From assembly GCF_038396675.1 (NCBI RefSeq), contig NC_088930.1, positions 35,616,001 through 35,680,000 on the forward strand: a stretch of DNA of 64,000 nucleotides, given 5' to 3'. Origin of the DNA: Hydra vulgaris. Its lineage: Eukaryota > Cnidaria > Hydrozoa > Anthoathecata > Hydridae. A model generated the notes under the pieces. It saw only the letters and a list, made by a program, of their open reading frames with translations. It was not told where the DNA came from and searched no databases. Shown piece after piece: positions 13,591 to 24,440 of this stretch. Both the position numbers and the translations under genes were made by a program. Numbering within the stretch: the stretch's first letter is position 1; every line of letters begins with the position of its first letter.

Positions 13591-14114
13591 ACTCACGCTA
13601 AATTTTTACTTACAGTTATGAAACCATTATGTTAGCATTGTATTTTCTACTGGGTACAATATACTTTTTGTATACTACAATATTTGTAAATTTTTATTAC
13701 ATACTATATTGTTTATATATCAAAATTTTGCTTTTCAAAAAACATGTTTTCTTTTAGATTTTCAAGTAAGTGTTCTCTAATTAGAGAATATATTTTGAAA
13801 GAGCTTGTCTAGCCATAAATTCAAATTATTAAATCAGGTATATATTTTTGCATACTAATCTTAAATCCCGCCGAAGATTGTCGTTTTCATTGTTTCCACG
13901 GATTGCAATAACCTGTCGAGTTAGGCACTGTATACACTCCATGAAATTGATGAACATTTTATTGAAAGTATATATTGATTATTAGATTAAGTTTGCAGCA
14001 GTTCTGTCAAAATGTCTTGAAGAAATTAGGCAAATTAATTTCTTGAGTTCCTCCTGCGCTCATATTGGAAGAGTTTCAATGATACATGCATACCCTAAAT
14101 GAAAGTGAGTGTAA

Positions 14115-14339
14115 TTGGATAGAGGACATTTCTCAATGTTACCATGTAAATGTGCAAAGCAAGTACAGTTTTCTGACAATATTTTTCTGAGCGATGAAGC
14201 AACATTTGATTTAAACGAGTTGATCAATCACCACAATTGCAAACTGGGCGCCAGAGAATTCTTGTGTTACAGAAGAAGAACATTTAAGTTTGCCAGGAAT
14301 TACAGGGTGGAGCGCATTATTAGCGTAGGGTTTAATTGA
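14115..14339 (+). pseudogene. Tc1/mariner-type transposase fragment
   Basis: The frame contains NIFLSDEATFDLNELINHHN followed by a diverged tail. F-S-D-E-x-x-F with L-x-x-x-x-N-x-H-N is the region of the first catalytic Asp in Tc1/mariner-related DDE transposases. Nothing recognisable remains of the other catalytic residues. The stretch 13591-14114 shows no gene. Confidence 0.5.
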
Positions 14340-14547
14340 CTATGACTGGTGTCCTAATATTGTTTATTATATTTTTGTTAAGATATTTTTATTATTATGA
14401 TGATAATTTTTTTGTGGAAGGAATAAATTTTTTTCAAAGATGTTTAGTATTTGTACAAGTTATGGTTGACAAGATTACTTATGAATTACTACAAATGAAC
14501 TTAACTAATTTACTACAAATGAACTTAACTAATTTTTAGTGAATGAC

Positions 14548-14870
14548 AACCCCTCAACCTTTTTTTCCATTTTCACGATCAAAATAAAATATTACATAAT
14601 TTTCTACAGGTGTATCGGAAAGATCATTAGACCAAGTCTTAGTAATAATGATTAAATCTAGAGAACGTGCCTTGATGGTATGACTCAATTTGTCTATTTT
14701 ATAATTTTGTGACGTGGGATTAGTATAAAAACGGTTTAATTTGAATTTTATGTTTGGTTCTAGTTTTTCTTGTGATTTATGTTTCATTTTCCTCTTAAAT
14801 AAAGCACTTTTTACTAAACTTTTAACAGACTCATGTAAGAAATAGTTGTTCATAAATTTAATATATTTTT
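14548..14870 (-). pseudogene. LINE ORF2 endonuclease N-terminus
   Basis: The minus frame 14853-14554 reads KLNRFYTNPTSQNYKIDKL, then SLDLIIITKTWSNDLSDTP and YFDRENGKKG. This is the start of an apurinic endonuclease-type domain (N-A-T-S...K-x-x-E-L, then L-x-x-I-T-E-T-W) as in CR1-like LINEs. The rest of ORF2 is missing. It lies just downstream, on the same strand, of the ORF1 remnant at 15060-16990, so both probably come from one LINE. Confidence 0.7.
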
Positions 14871-15232
14871 TTCAATCTTTTGAGTTACGATAACTAGATT
14901 GATTTGATTACTTTAAAAATAACGATAACTATATTGATTTGATTGCTGTAAATGTTGATATTCTGAATCCCATATCTATAATCTTTTAATGTTTTTATTA
15001 TTATAAGTCTTTATTAAAACGATTATGTTCATTCAATGAATGTTTGAAAAAACGATGTTAAATTGGTGTTAAATCATAGTGTATATAAACACTTTCATAA
15101 TAACTTTTTTTTCTTAATCGCTATGGTGTTTTTTTTACTTCAATGGAATCATCTTTGCTATGCAATTCAACTAATATCAGACTACTATTTGTATTTTTTT
15201 TAACTCCAATCTCCTCAAATACCTTTAAAATA

Positions 15233-16536
15233 ACACCTGTTCCATAAAATTTGAGACTAACTTGAATTAGCAATATTTAATTAGTAAGCTTGATAAAATA
15301 ATTAGTATTTGGTATCAAATGAAAGCTCTATCTTTCCTCTTTCAATTAGCATATAAATTCTCTGATTATTTTTTGTTTAGATAACAATTTAAAATGCTAA
15401 ATCAACAAGCCCTAAAAAATCATTTGTATAATTTTTATAAAAAAAAACATGAAGATGGAAAACACGTTGTTTGGAACCATTTCAAGATGGAGGGCTTCTC
15501 AAAAGCTACAATTTATAGATATATGAACAGTTACGATCAAAATAAACCATTGGGTTGCAAAGCTGGAAGTGGAAGAAGGCCTAATCTTAATACAAAAACA
15601 ACCGCATCAAATTAAGGAAAATGTTCAACAATCGAAGTGGAGTGTCACTTTCAAAGGCTTCTTAAAGACTTGGTTGTAGCAAAAGCACCATCGGACGAAT
15701 CTTAAAATGCTTTAAAAAGCCTATTCCTTGTTATAAAAGAAAAGAAAGACCAAGCAGAACTCCTGAACAGAGGCTTCGGGGTTGCCGAAAATGTGGTCGA
15801 CTTTATCTAAAATATCGCAACCATGAATTTATTATTGACGATGAGTCATACTTTACTTTATCGAATAGCACACTGGCTGCTAATAATACATACTATTCAA
15901 ATGATAGAAAATTGACTCCAGACATTGTTAAGTATTAGGATGTTGCAAAATTTGAAAAAAAATTACATGTATGGATGGCAATCTCCCCTCGAGGGGTCAC
16001 ATCTATTTACATTGTTCCTTCTGGCCGAGCGGTAAACTAAAAAGATCTATTTAAAAGAGTGTTTACAAAAGCGCTTGCAACCTTTTATTATCAATATTAT
16101 TTTGGCCCGATTTAGCAACATCTCACTATGCTAATTCGGTAGCAAAATGGTTAAAAACCCAGAAGATACCATTTGTTTGAAAAAAAAGACAATCCAGCAA
16201 ACTTACCAGAAGCTCGTGCTATAGAGGGTTTTTGGGCAATGCTTAAGCGGGATGTGAACAAGAATGGATGGTCCCCAAATAATATATCAAACCTTAAGCG
16301 TCGGATTCGTTATTGTGCGAGTAGACTTGACCTAAATGCTGTACAAAAGCTGGTACAAGGTACCAATACCAGACTTGATCAAATTCGAAAATATGGAGTC
16401 TTGTGATAAATTTATTTTTATTTCCCTATTCTGCATATTTAGTTCTAAAAACACACCAAAAAATTTTTTTTTTATCGTGTTTATTTAAGTTTTTATTCAA
16501 GTTTAAAGCCAGTCTCAAATTTTATGGAACAGGTGT
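15233..16536 (+). mobile_element. Tc1/mariner transposon with TA target duplication
   Basis: The left terminal repeat ACACCTGTTCCATAAAATTT starts at 15233. Its inverted copy ends at 16536. The first 26 bases match exactly. TA dinucleotides at 15231-15232 and 16537-16538 flank it. The length of 1304 bp is normal for an autonomous Tc1/mariner element. Confidence 0.92.
15394..16405 (+). pseudogene. Tc1/mariner DDE transposase, frameshifted
   Basis: The first frame (15394-15615) encodes a helix-turn-helix start, with HFKMEGFSKATIYRYMN and a GRRP-like hinge (GSGRRPN). After frameshifts, FIIDDESYFTLSN (near 15830) carries the first catalytic Asp. FWPDLATSHYANSVAKWL (near 16100) carries the second. 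EARAIEGFWAMLKRDV (near 16210) carries the catalytic Glu, about 37 residues after the second Asp. The last open stretch is 16173-16406. Several stops and shifts make it inactive, although both terminal repeats are intact. Confidence 0.85.
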
Positions 16537-16990
16537 TAGCTCCTTTATCATCCGAATCTTTTTTAGTAATTTCCAGTGTGTTTGATTCCGTAATGCCAAA
16601 AATCAAAACATTTTTTCATTAAATTTTATATCAACTTGCTCTACAGTCATTGCACTAACAACATTTAACAAAAGGGAACGTTAAGGGAACGTTTGAGGTT
16701 TGTTTGTTAACTTAAAAAGCTACTTAAAGTTTTTACTAGAATTCCTTCAGATATTATGGAATTTTTTTTTAAATCTTCCTCTTCTTTTTTTTATACATTA
16801 TTTTCGGCTTCAACAAAATTTAACTTAATTTCCAAAACTTTAATCTTCTCTCTATGTTTTTGGATAATATCTTCTTTTAACTATTCTATTTTTTGAACTC
16901 ATTTAAATAATTCAACATAATTCAAATTTTTGAACCATTTTAGAAATAAAAAAACCGTCAAAAAACTTTGAATAGTTAAGCAGATAAATC

Positions 16991-18189
16991 ACAAAATCAT
17001 GTTTTTAAACTGCTTTTATAATTAAAATAAATATAGTATGAAAAATAAATACTAATTTTTTAATATTATTTTTCATACCCAATGTGTTTGATGAGTGAGT
17101 TTTACCTTTTAAAAGTTGGTTATATTTATATAAGTGTATAAGTTTATTTAAATTTTATGGAATAATTTTTTTAAACAAATGTTTTATAAACATAAAAAGA
17201 ACCAAATTACAAACGTTATATTGTAAAATTTACGCAATAGTAGTATTTAATGAAATTAACTACAATTATTTAGGGGAATTTTAAATTTAATTTTTTTAGC
17301 CCTTATTAATAATATCTAATCAAAGTACGACGGAGGTTTGTAATTATTCTAAAAGAAAAGGAAATGAAGCTTATATTTAAAATTTTCAAACAAGATAACG
17401 TGCAAACTACAACACTCGTATTTTACTAGAACACTAGTGTTAAATCATTCAAAGGTAAAATTTATTTCTGGTAAACGCTCAAAACATGCCAGTTACAGTT
17501 TTAGACAACCAATAAATTCTAAAAATTATGTAATAAAAATAACAATTCTATTAGTTTTACCAAACAGCACCAGCGTAATGAAATTATTGCAAGTTTGTTG
17601 TGAACGTTCGAGCACGATCAATGAACGTTCTGTAAATGTTTTGTAAATTGTGTACACACAATTAAAAATTAATGTTCAGGAAACGTTGCCACGACGCCCA
17701 ATTAGGTTCGCGTAACGTTCTCTGCAAACGTTACGTTAACTAACTTTTGTGAACTCCGATTTAAAGTTCTTGAACATTCACGAATGTTGAAATATTAATA
17801 GCGAACGTTTATTTAACGTTTACTGCAAACATTATCTTAATACCTTTTGAACGTTCAACTCTATTACGAAATTTATAAACTTTGGGAATTTCAATAAACG
17901 TTAGGTATAACCAACGTTTTTATTATTTTTATTATTTAACCAAACTTATGAATACTTAGGTTAAGATGGAATTTCTGTTTAAACCTACATTTGTTAGATG
18001 TTGTGTAATGTAATGCTTTTTTGAACTTACAAAACCCTTATTTATTTAAAAGTTATTAAATAAGTACTTAAGTAAAAACTCATTTCCACTTACGTGCGAT
18101 TTTACCATTTTCAGATTATTTGAGAGCCCATGATTTATTAATTAAATTTCAACCATAAGGCACACAATTGGCACACAAGTGGCACACAA
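16991..18189. other. gene-free stretch with clustered AACGTT motifs
   Basis: No protein similarity was found. Between about 17590 and 17920 the palindromic hexamer AACGTT and variants such as GAACGTTC recur many times in both orientations. Similar motifs occur at 16672-16700. Just before 18190, a short tandem run of GGCACACAATT-like units occurs three times. This may be a repeat family built from short inverted motifs. Confidence 0.5.
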
Positions 18190-18774
18190 TTGAAGTATTT
18201 ATTTAAAATAATGATCCTATGCAGAAAATTGCAATGATTGGAGGATGGGAACAAAAATGCCCCCTAATTTCATTCCCCGCTACCACCCCAAACGTTAAGC
18301 GTAACTAGTTGATAGAATGTTTTTTATACTATTCTTAACTAGACTTAAATATTAACAATAAATAAATATTAATTTTTATAGTATTATGTCTCCGCGTTTA
18401 AAAATAATGACCATATAAAGTTTAAATCCCCCTCAATTTGAGGAGGTAACAAATTATATATGGTCATAATTTTCGAAGGCTAAGAGATAATACTAAGAAA
18501 CTTAAATTCGATTGATGATTCTAAGTCTAGTTCAGAATAACGCAAAAAATATTTTATCAATTTGTTGCCCCGCACGTTTGAAGTGGGGTAGGGGGGACGG
18601 GGATGAAATTAAAAGGCATTTTTGTTCCCAGCTTCAAATCATCGCAAATTTTTGCAAAGCATCATTATATGACATAAGCATAAATATACAAATGTTTGAA
18701 GTTTGTTCCGTGTCTGAAAGTTAGATATTTCTAGAAGTTAGCTGTTTCACTAAAAAATGGTGGACCCATCACTG
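18190..18774. mobile_element. foldback MITE of the hAT-type family
   Basis: The left arm (18190-18400) holds GCAATGATTGGAGGATGGGA, then AACTAGTTGATAGAATG. The right arm (18440-18774) holds the inverted counterparts GTTCCCAGCTTCAAATCATC and ATTTTATCAATTTG. The centre is CCCCCTCAATTTGAGGAGG. The right end GACCCATCACTG resembles the CAGTGACGGATT terminus of the element at 690. The left terminus is missing or unrecognised. The right 65 or so bases recur at the start of the second tandem unit (24834-24903). Confidence 0.7.
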
Positions 18775-19030
18775 CAAGTGCACAAATCGTGTTATTCACC
18801 TGACTGTGAAGGATATTTTCAATAAGAAAAGTAGGACACTAGATTTCCGTGAAGAAATATGTGATAATGAAATCAGTTTTGAATTTTCAAAATCAGAATA
18901 AGAATATAATTTAAAAGAGTTTGGAAAAGATGAACTATAAGTTGAAAATTATGAACAAGACCACTATATCATTATTCAGCCGTATTACGAACAGCCCATA
19001 AAAGAAAGTTTAAAAATTGGAAGTTTTTAA
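18775..19030 (+). pseudogene. decayed copy of the upstream ORF in unit 1
   Basis: The translation HLTVKDIFNKKSRTLDFREE, then CDNEISFEFSKSE and EYNLKEFGKDEL, aligns with the frame at 24838-25131 but has in-frame stops (at TAA near 18900 and after DEL). Function is unknown. Its decay in one unit and openness in the other suggests no strong constraint. Confidence 0.5.
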
Positions 19031-19281
19031 AAATCAAATATTCGAAACTGCGGTAATTTGAAACAAAAATAATCTCACGTGTCACAACTGTCATATTTTG
19101 TGATAGTTCATTGAAAACTATCGAATAACAATATTTGTTTTTGCTAGCGCTATCTTTTCATTTAAACAATACGTTAAACATCAATCTACGCATTTGTACT
19201 TGCTTATTTCAAGAATCCTATAAAAAAAATTTAGCAATAAAAAAATATTGAAATCTTCATAAATAAGCTCAAGTATTTTCA

Positions 19282-19938
19282 ATGAATAATCAAAAGCAAA
19301 AAGTTGACAAGAAAGTTATTATTCTTGGAAACTCAAGTGTTGGTAAATCATGTCTTATTAATCGTTACATGAATGAAACTTTTTCTGAAAACATGCCAAA
19401 CACTGTAGGCTGCTGCTACTTTTCAAAACAATGGGGCAAAAAAAACATTGCTGTATGGGACACTGGAGGAGAAGAAAGGTATAATGCTACAACAAATTTT
19501 TATTGTCGTTATGCCCATGCCGTAATACTTTGCTACTTTTTGAATGATCGTTCAAGTTTTGAAGCCATTGATACAAAATTTGTGCCTTTGCTTTCTTCAG
19601 TGTCAGAAAATTGTTTGATAGTTTTAGCTGGAACAAAACTTGACTTATTAAATTCATCTTCTGTTAATAATTCGAACCAAAGAGCTGTTTTACCTGAGGA
19701 AGCTAGAGCAAAATCACTTGAGTTAACGCAAAGGTTTAATTCTCCTGTTCATCCAAAAGGAAAACTGCCTGTTTTTGAAACAAGTGCAAAAGAAAATATT
19801 CAAGTTCACGAATTATTTGAGTTTGTGTTTGACATTTTAGTACATGAAACATGTTCCCAATTAGAACCTGATACTCCAAATAAAACAGTTACTTTAGAAG
19901 TCTCTCATTCTAACAAATTTGAAAAGAAATGCTGTTAA
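19282..19938 (+). CDS. Rab20-like small GTPase, copy A
   Basis: Predicted 218-residue Ras-superfamily GTPase in one exon. The P-loop is GNSSVGKS (residues 16-23). T41 is the switch I threonine. WDTGGEERY (59-67) is switch II, TKLD (118-121) binds guanine, and ETSAK is at 166-170. It ends in a dicysteine, KKCC, typical of Rab geranylgeranylation. The block QWGKKNIAVWDTGG and the insert-rich segment after TKLDLL fit Rab20, a Rab of endosome and phagosome traffic. Oddity: the catalytic Gln of DTAGQE is Glu here (E64), and Ala is Gly. If folded normally it may hydrolyse GTP poorly; that is inference. An AATAAA polyadenylation signal is at 19965-19970. The ATG is the first one after stops upstream and is shared with copy B. 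No introns are seen, so an old retrocopy origin is possible. Confidence 0.8.
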   Translation: MNNQKQKVDKKVIILGNSSVGKSCLINRYMNETFSENMPNTVGCCYFSKQWGKKNIAVWDTGGEERYNATTNFYCRYAHAVILCYFLNDRSSFEAIDTKFVPLLSSVSENCLIVLAGTKLDLLNSSSVNNSNQRAVLPEEARAKSLELTQRFNSPVHPKGKLPVFETSAKENIQVHELFEFVFDILVHETCSQLEPDTPNKTVTLEVSHSNKFEKKCC

Positions 19939-19964
19939 ATGTTTGAACCTATATATTGATATAT

Positions 19965-19970
19965 AATAAA
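19965..19970 (+). promoter_or_regulatory. polyadenylation signal of Rab20-like A
   Basis: AATAAA lies 27 bases after the stop codon. The same hexamer is conserved at 26132-26137 behind copy B. Confidence 0.6.
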
Positions 19971-20532
19971 CTGCAAACTAAAAATATAATAATTTACATT
20001 TTTTATATACAAAAGAATGATCAACTATTGCAAATGAATTGTCTTTCAACTCTCTATTAAAAGATATGTCGTTTTTCCTAAGTTAAATAAAAAAACTACA
20101 TTAAAATGTAAATTTGCAACAAGAAACGTAACTTTTAAATTAAATGAGAATAATAACTTATAAAAGATGTCTTTCTTATTTCCAAAATTTAATTTTTTTT
20201 TGCTTGTTTGATCCTTAAATTTTTTTTCTTTTTAAAGCAAATCTAAATGTAATTTTGTTAGTATCATGGTTTTAACGCGTAACTATTGAAGTTTAGAAGA
20301 GCTATTTTTCTGTGCCACCACTTATATTATAATATTTAAATATCGAATTTAATGCTGCTGCTCCTGTTCCATTACTCATATGAACGTGTTTGCACAGAAC
20401 TCACGGCAGCCGTTAAACCCGAAATATTGGCGAAAAAAAGTAGCAGCGGTTTTTATATAAGAAAATGTAAAAAAAAGTGTATACAAATATCTAATTCATG
20501 CAAACTTCAAATTATGTAAAATTAAAACATTT

Positions 20533-23500
20533 CGCGACGTTAGAATTATCTTGTTCTATCTCCACTTTTTGAAAAAATCGAATTTTTATAGTTTTTGAAT
20601 AGTTTTGCACTGTGTTTTTCTATTTTATTTATATTGAAAATATATAAAACTTTTAATACGGTGTTGCATGCCATAATGCATTGTTCTATCTCCTAAATAA
20701 GCAAATTTGAAAATGTTATCTTATTTTAACTCCGATCAACCAATCATATATTTACAATTACATATTTGTACGGAATAATTTTGTTGTTATTGTAATTTTC
20801 AAAATGGCAACTAAAAATATTGACCAAAAAATGGAACATGCTCTAAATCAAAGCGAAGGTATTTTTTCACTTAATTAGCGTTATAATTTTGCCAATTTTT
20901 TATTTTGATTATCCAGAATGCATAAAAAACAAAATAATTTATTATTCATGCATCCTAGATAATCAAGTAAAAAAGGTAATGGAGTTTTTTAATCTTTAGA
21001 GTCGCTTGGTATTACACCTTTTAGTAGGTCACCCCATGGTGGAATATCTAGAAAACGTAAAGCTGATACGAGTAATTGGAAACAAAATATAAGAAAAATG
21101 CAACGTCAGTCGGGCAAGGCTTATAAAAATTCAAAAGGTAAACAAGTGCTTGAAAGATCTATCGCAACGCTAAAAAGTTGCAGAAATTGTAAGTTCAAAT
21201 GCTCTACTAATATAACTGAGATCGAGCGTCAAGTTATATTTGATAACTTTTGCACCTTAGATGATGACGGTAAAAAACATTTTTATTCAAAAACTACCGA
21301 AAAACTAGAGAAAAAACGCTGTCGGACAGCTGCTGGTAAAAATTCGAGAAGAAAAATGTCTTATTATTATAGCTTCTTTGTTTCTAATACACAATATAGA
21401 GTTTGTAAATCCTACTATCTTTCAACATTGAATATTAGTAGCCAAAGAAAATTTTACTTTCACAAATTCGCAATCAAAATTTGGAAGACATGTAAAAAAA
21501 AGCTTACCCGAAGATTCTAAAAAAGTTGTACGAGACCATATAAATCTTTTCCCAAGAATTGAGGCCCATTATTGCAGGAAAAAGACATTTAAAGAGTATA
21601 TGGAAGGATCACTTAATATAGGTAAACTGTATGATCTTTTTAAAATATATTATGATGAAAATGACTATATACCAGTAAAAGAACATATGTATCGTTATAT
21701 CTTTAATCTACTCGTTAATCACGAGTTCAACATAGAATTTCAAAAACCAAAGAAAGCTTTATGTGACACATGCTTTGAATATTGCAACATTGTTAATGCA
21801 AGCAATGAGCAGACAGATAGTTATAATAAGCACATAGCATCAAGGAATGATACCAAAACTGAAGGTGAAAAAGATCGTCAAAATGCTGATCCTAAAACTG
21901 CAGTTGTTTGTATTGATCTTGAAAATGTTTTAAGTTTGCCTCGAGCTAATGTTGGAAACTTTTATTACAAACGGAAACTTTCAAATTATAACTTAACTGG
22001 TCATTGTTCGCTTAACAAGAAAGGTTATTGCGTCCTTTGGCATAAAGCTATGGCTGGTCGTGGAGGAAATGATCTTGCCAGTGCTGTAACATGTCTGCTT
22101 CTGAAAATCATGGATGACCTTGACATAAATAAGTTCATAATTTGGTTCGATTCATGTGTACCACAAAACCGCAATAGTTTCATGTCAGCAGCTTTATGTG
22201 AATTTATTATACGATACCCACAAATTAAAGTCATTGAGCAAAAGTTCTGCGAGCCAGGTCACTCCAGCATTCAAGAATGTGATAACATTCATAGTCAAAT
22301 TGAAAAATCTCTCTCTGTTGCAGAAATATTAAGTCCGCTTGGACTAGAAAGAGCTATTAAAAATGTAAACCGTAAAAAACCATTCTCTGTTTACCAAATG
22401 CAATTAAAAGATGTGAACAATTTTTCAGTTGTTGCTGGTTTTTCAAGTTATAAGTTAGTGCCTTATACAAGAGTTAAAAATCTTGTTTATCGAAACGGAC
22501 TGCCATACCATGTTTTTTTTAAAACCTCATTTTCAGACAATTATTCACAAGCTCGTATTAATAAATTTGTCAAGCGAGCAGCATCAAGCATTATTACCAA
22601 ACCATTAAAGACAGATATACCAATGGCAGCTTGCTTACGTGCTCCTTATCAGTCTTTATCTGCTGAAAAAGCCAATGATATCACTTCCATGTATTCATAC
22701 ATGCCTGCTGTTGATATTGCATTTTACAAAGCATTAATAAAGTGATTTTATATATGACTTTCTCTGTTATTTATTTAGTATTGATATATAAAACATATAG
22801 TTATTATTATTATTTAGAAATCTTGATAAAATTCCTTATTTAGCTTATTATTTATAATAGTTTTTAACAAATACTTAAACTCTTGTAATAGAATCACAGG
22901 TATACGAAAAATAAAATCAAGTTCATCTTGCATGTTGTTTTTAATTAGATTAGTTTAATTGTTGTGTTAATATTTGTAAGACTTAAATAATTGATAGAAA
23001 ATTTTAAAAAAGCTATTTCTTTGATAAATATTTTTTATCCCTTTCCTATACGCTATATATTACCCTTTTTTTATTATGTAGCGAAGTGTTCTGTTTTAAA
23101 TTAGATGTCTTAGTCTTGTTCAGAGCCGGCGCGAACAGGTATCAAACAAACTTGTAAGAACAGTCCAATAGCTAGTGGGTCGGAGCCCCTCCCAAAATAA
23201 ATTTTAAAAAATTCCGTTTTTAGGTATTACGAAAAAAAATTCCTTTTACTTTAAAAAGAGTTCCCATAGATTCGCCGGGTCCCAACAAACCCTAATTTAG
23301 GGGCGTGGGGGTGCAACAGCACTGCGTAAGAAGAATGACTACCTAGAACAAAATTTTATCGATTTTCAACATGTCTTTGTTAAAAAATATAGTTAATATA
23401 TTTAATATATAAGATGTAACAAAATAATATTTTTGCATTTTGCAAAATACCAAAGTTATTTTGTTCTATCTCCAAAAGTGGGTGGGAAAATATGGGCGTT

Positions 23501-23681
23501 AGCGAAATTTTTATAAGTTTTTTTTATTTAAAAATAAACAACGGAACAATCATAAATCTAAAGAAAATCTTTAATTCCCAAATAGTTTTTTCAACTTAGC
23601 AGCAAACAAACTCAAACTTTGACATCGATTTTCTCAGTTTGCAAAAACATGGACTTAGAACAAGATAATTCTAACGTCGCG
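20533..23681 (+). mobile_element. Sola-like DNA transposon with 4-bp target duplication
   Basis: The terminal repeat CGCGACGTTAGAATTATCTT (26 matching bases in total) starts at 20533 and is inverted at the right end, 23681. ATTT at 20529-20532 and 23682-23685 is the 4-bp target duplication. Unit 2 has the uninterrupted site AAAACATTTATCAAGTTT at about 31067-31084, confirming the exact ends. Element length is 3149 bp. A subterminal motif TTGTTCTATCTCC occurs near both ends. The 4-bp duplication is consistent with the Sola superfamily, but the family assignment is tentative. Confidence 0.85.
20804..22745 (+). pseudogene. transposase of the Sola-like element, one intron, one frameshift
   Basis: Exon 1 at 20804-20858 (MATKNIDQKMEHALNQSE) joins exon 2 at 21000 in phase (G plus AG gives Glu) using a GT donor and AG acceptor. 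Exon 2 opens with SRSPHGGISRKRKADTSNW. A shift near 21478 separates the frame ending at 21520 from the frame ending at 22745. Key later blocks: PEDSKKVVRDHINLFPRIEA, HYCRKKTFKEY, FQKPKKALCDTCFEYC, CIDLENVLSLPRANV, FYYKRKLSNYNLTGH, FDSCVPQNRNSFM and GHSSIQECDNIH. The Asp residues in CIDLE, FDSC and ECD are candidate catalytic residues of an RNase H-like DDE/DDD fold. Apart from the shift the gene is nearly intact, so the copy is fairly young. The stretch 22746-23681 is non-coding element sequence. Confidence 0.75.
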
Positions 23682-23799
23682 ATTTATCAAGTTTTACTGT
23701 TTTACTTTTACTTGAAAATTGCATTGCGGCAAAACCTCCTTAATTTTGATTTATAGCATTTAAATAAAGTCTATTTTTTATTAAATGGTGTTAAAAATT

Positions 23800-23927
23800 G
23801 GCTGTTTAATGCGCCATAGTGATCGAAGTAGTTAGTTCGCTGAACTTCTGAAGTACAACGCAACGGTTCAAATCCTATTGATAGTATAATAATTTTTTCT
23901 AAAACTCTTTTAAAATTTCCAAAATAA
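23800..23927 (+). mobile_element. short tRNA-derived SINE in unit 1
   Basis: A 128-bp insertion absent from the homologous place in unit 2. It has an A-box-like TAGTGATCGAAGTAGTTAG and a B-box GGTTCAAATCC, then an A-rich 3' tail. AAAAATT at 23793-23799 and 23928-23934 flanks it as a target duplication. Unit 2 has a single GTGTTAAAAATT followed by AAGCTTTG at the same place. This makes a small SINE the best explanation. Confidence 0.7.
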
Positions 23928-24189
23928 AAAAATTAAACTTTATTAAAGTTTTATTACTGTTATATAAGTAACACAAATAAAGATATCATCTACTATATGA
24001 ATAAAAATATAAATAACATATATAAAGATAGCATCTACTATATGAATATAAAGGGAGAGAGTCTTTAATGAGCCTAAAATTTAAATAAACATCAAAACAG
24101 CTGTAGAAATAATTTGCGCATATGTCAGAATGAATGGAAATGGAGACAGAGCTGAACTTATTAGTGTGCTTAGGTAAATAGTTAAGGTA

Positions 24190-24440
24190 GATTAGGGTAA
24201 TATGAGCACCTTATGCGAAAATTGGAATAATTTCAAAAACAATTAAGCTGGATCAAAAATTTTTGCGAATAAACAATATTTAGGGATCCCTACTCATGAT
24301 CCGTTTAGATATTTAGGCACCCGAAATTTTTCTTAAAAACCCAGAGGTTTTAAAAAAGCAGCAAAAATGCTCACATTACCCAGACTACTTGGTAATATGA
24401 GCACTTTTAATTAGCTCAAAAAAACACATTAATTTTGTAA
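24190..24440. repeat. GGTAATATGAGCA repeat with hairpin, unit 1
   Basis: Starts GTAGATTAGGGTAATATGAG. At 24368-24403 it contains a 13-base stem, TGCTCACATTACC with GGTAATATGAGCA, around a 10-base loop. Copies lie at about 31350-31600 (unit 2) and, truncated, at 34343-34443. No protein coding is seen between 23935 and 24833. Confidence 0.6.

Larger units (their letters stand above)
15060..16990 (-). pseudogene. LINE ORF1 split by a Tc1/mariner insertion
   Basis: Upstream half (16990-16537): a coiled coil, EDIIQKHREKIKVLEIKLNF, then NVLIFGITESNTLEITKK. Downstream half (15232 to about 15060): LKVFEEIGVKKNTNSS, LILVELHSKDD and VYIHYDLTP. This is the order of an L1-type ORF1 RNA-binding domain. 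The two halves join in frame (D-D-K-G-A then I-L-K-V-F) if the 1304-bp element and one TA are removed. Other stops are present, so the LINE was probably decaying independently. Confidence 0.7.
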
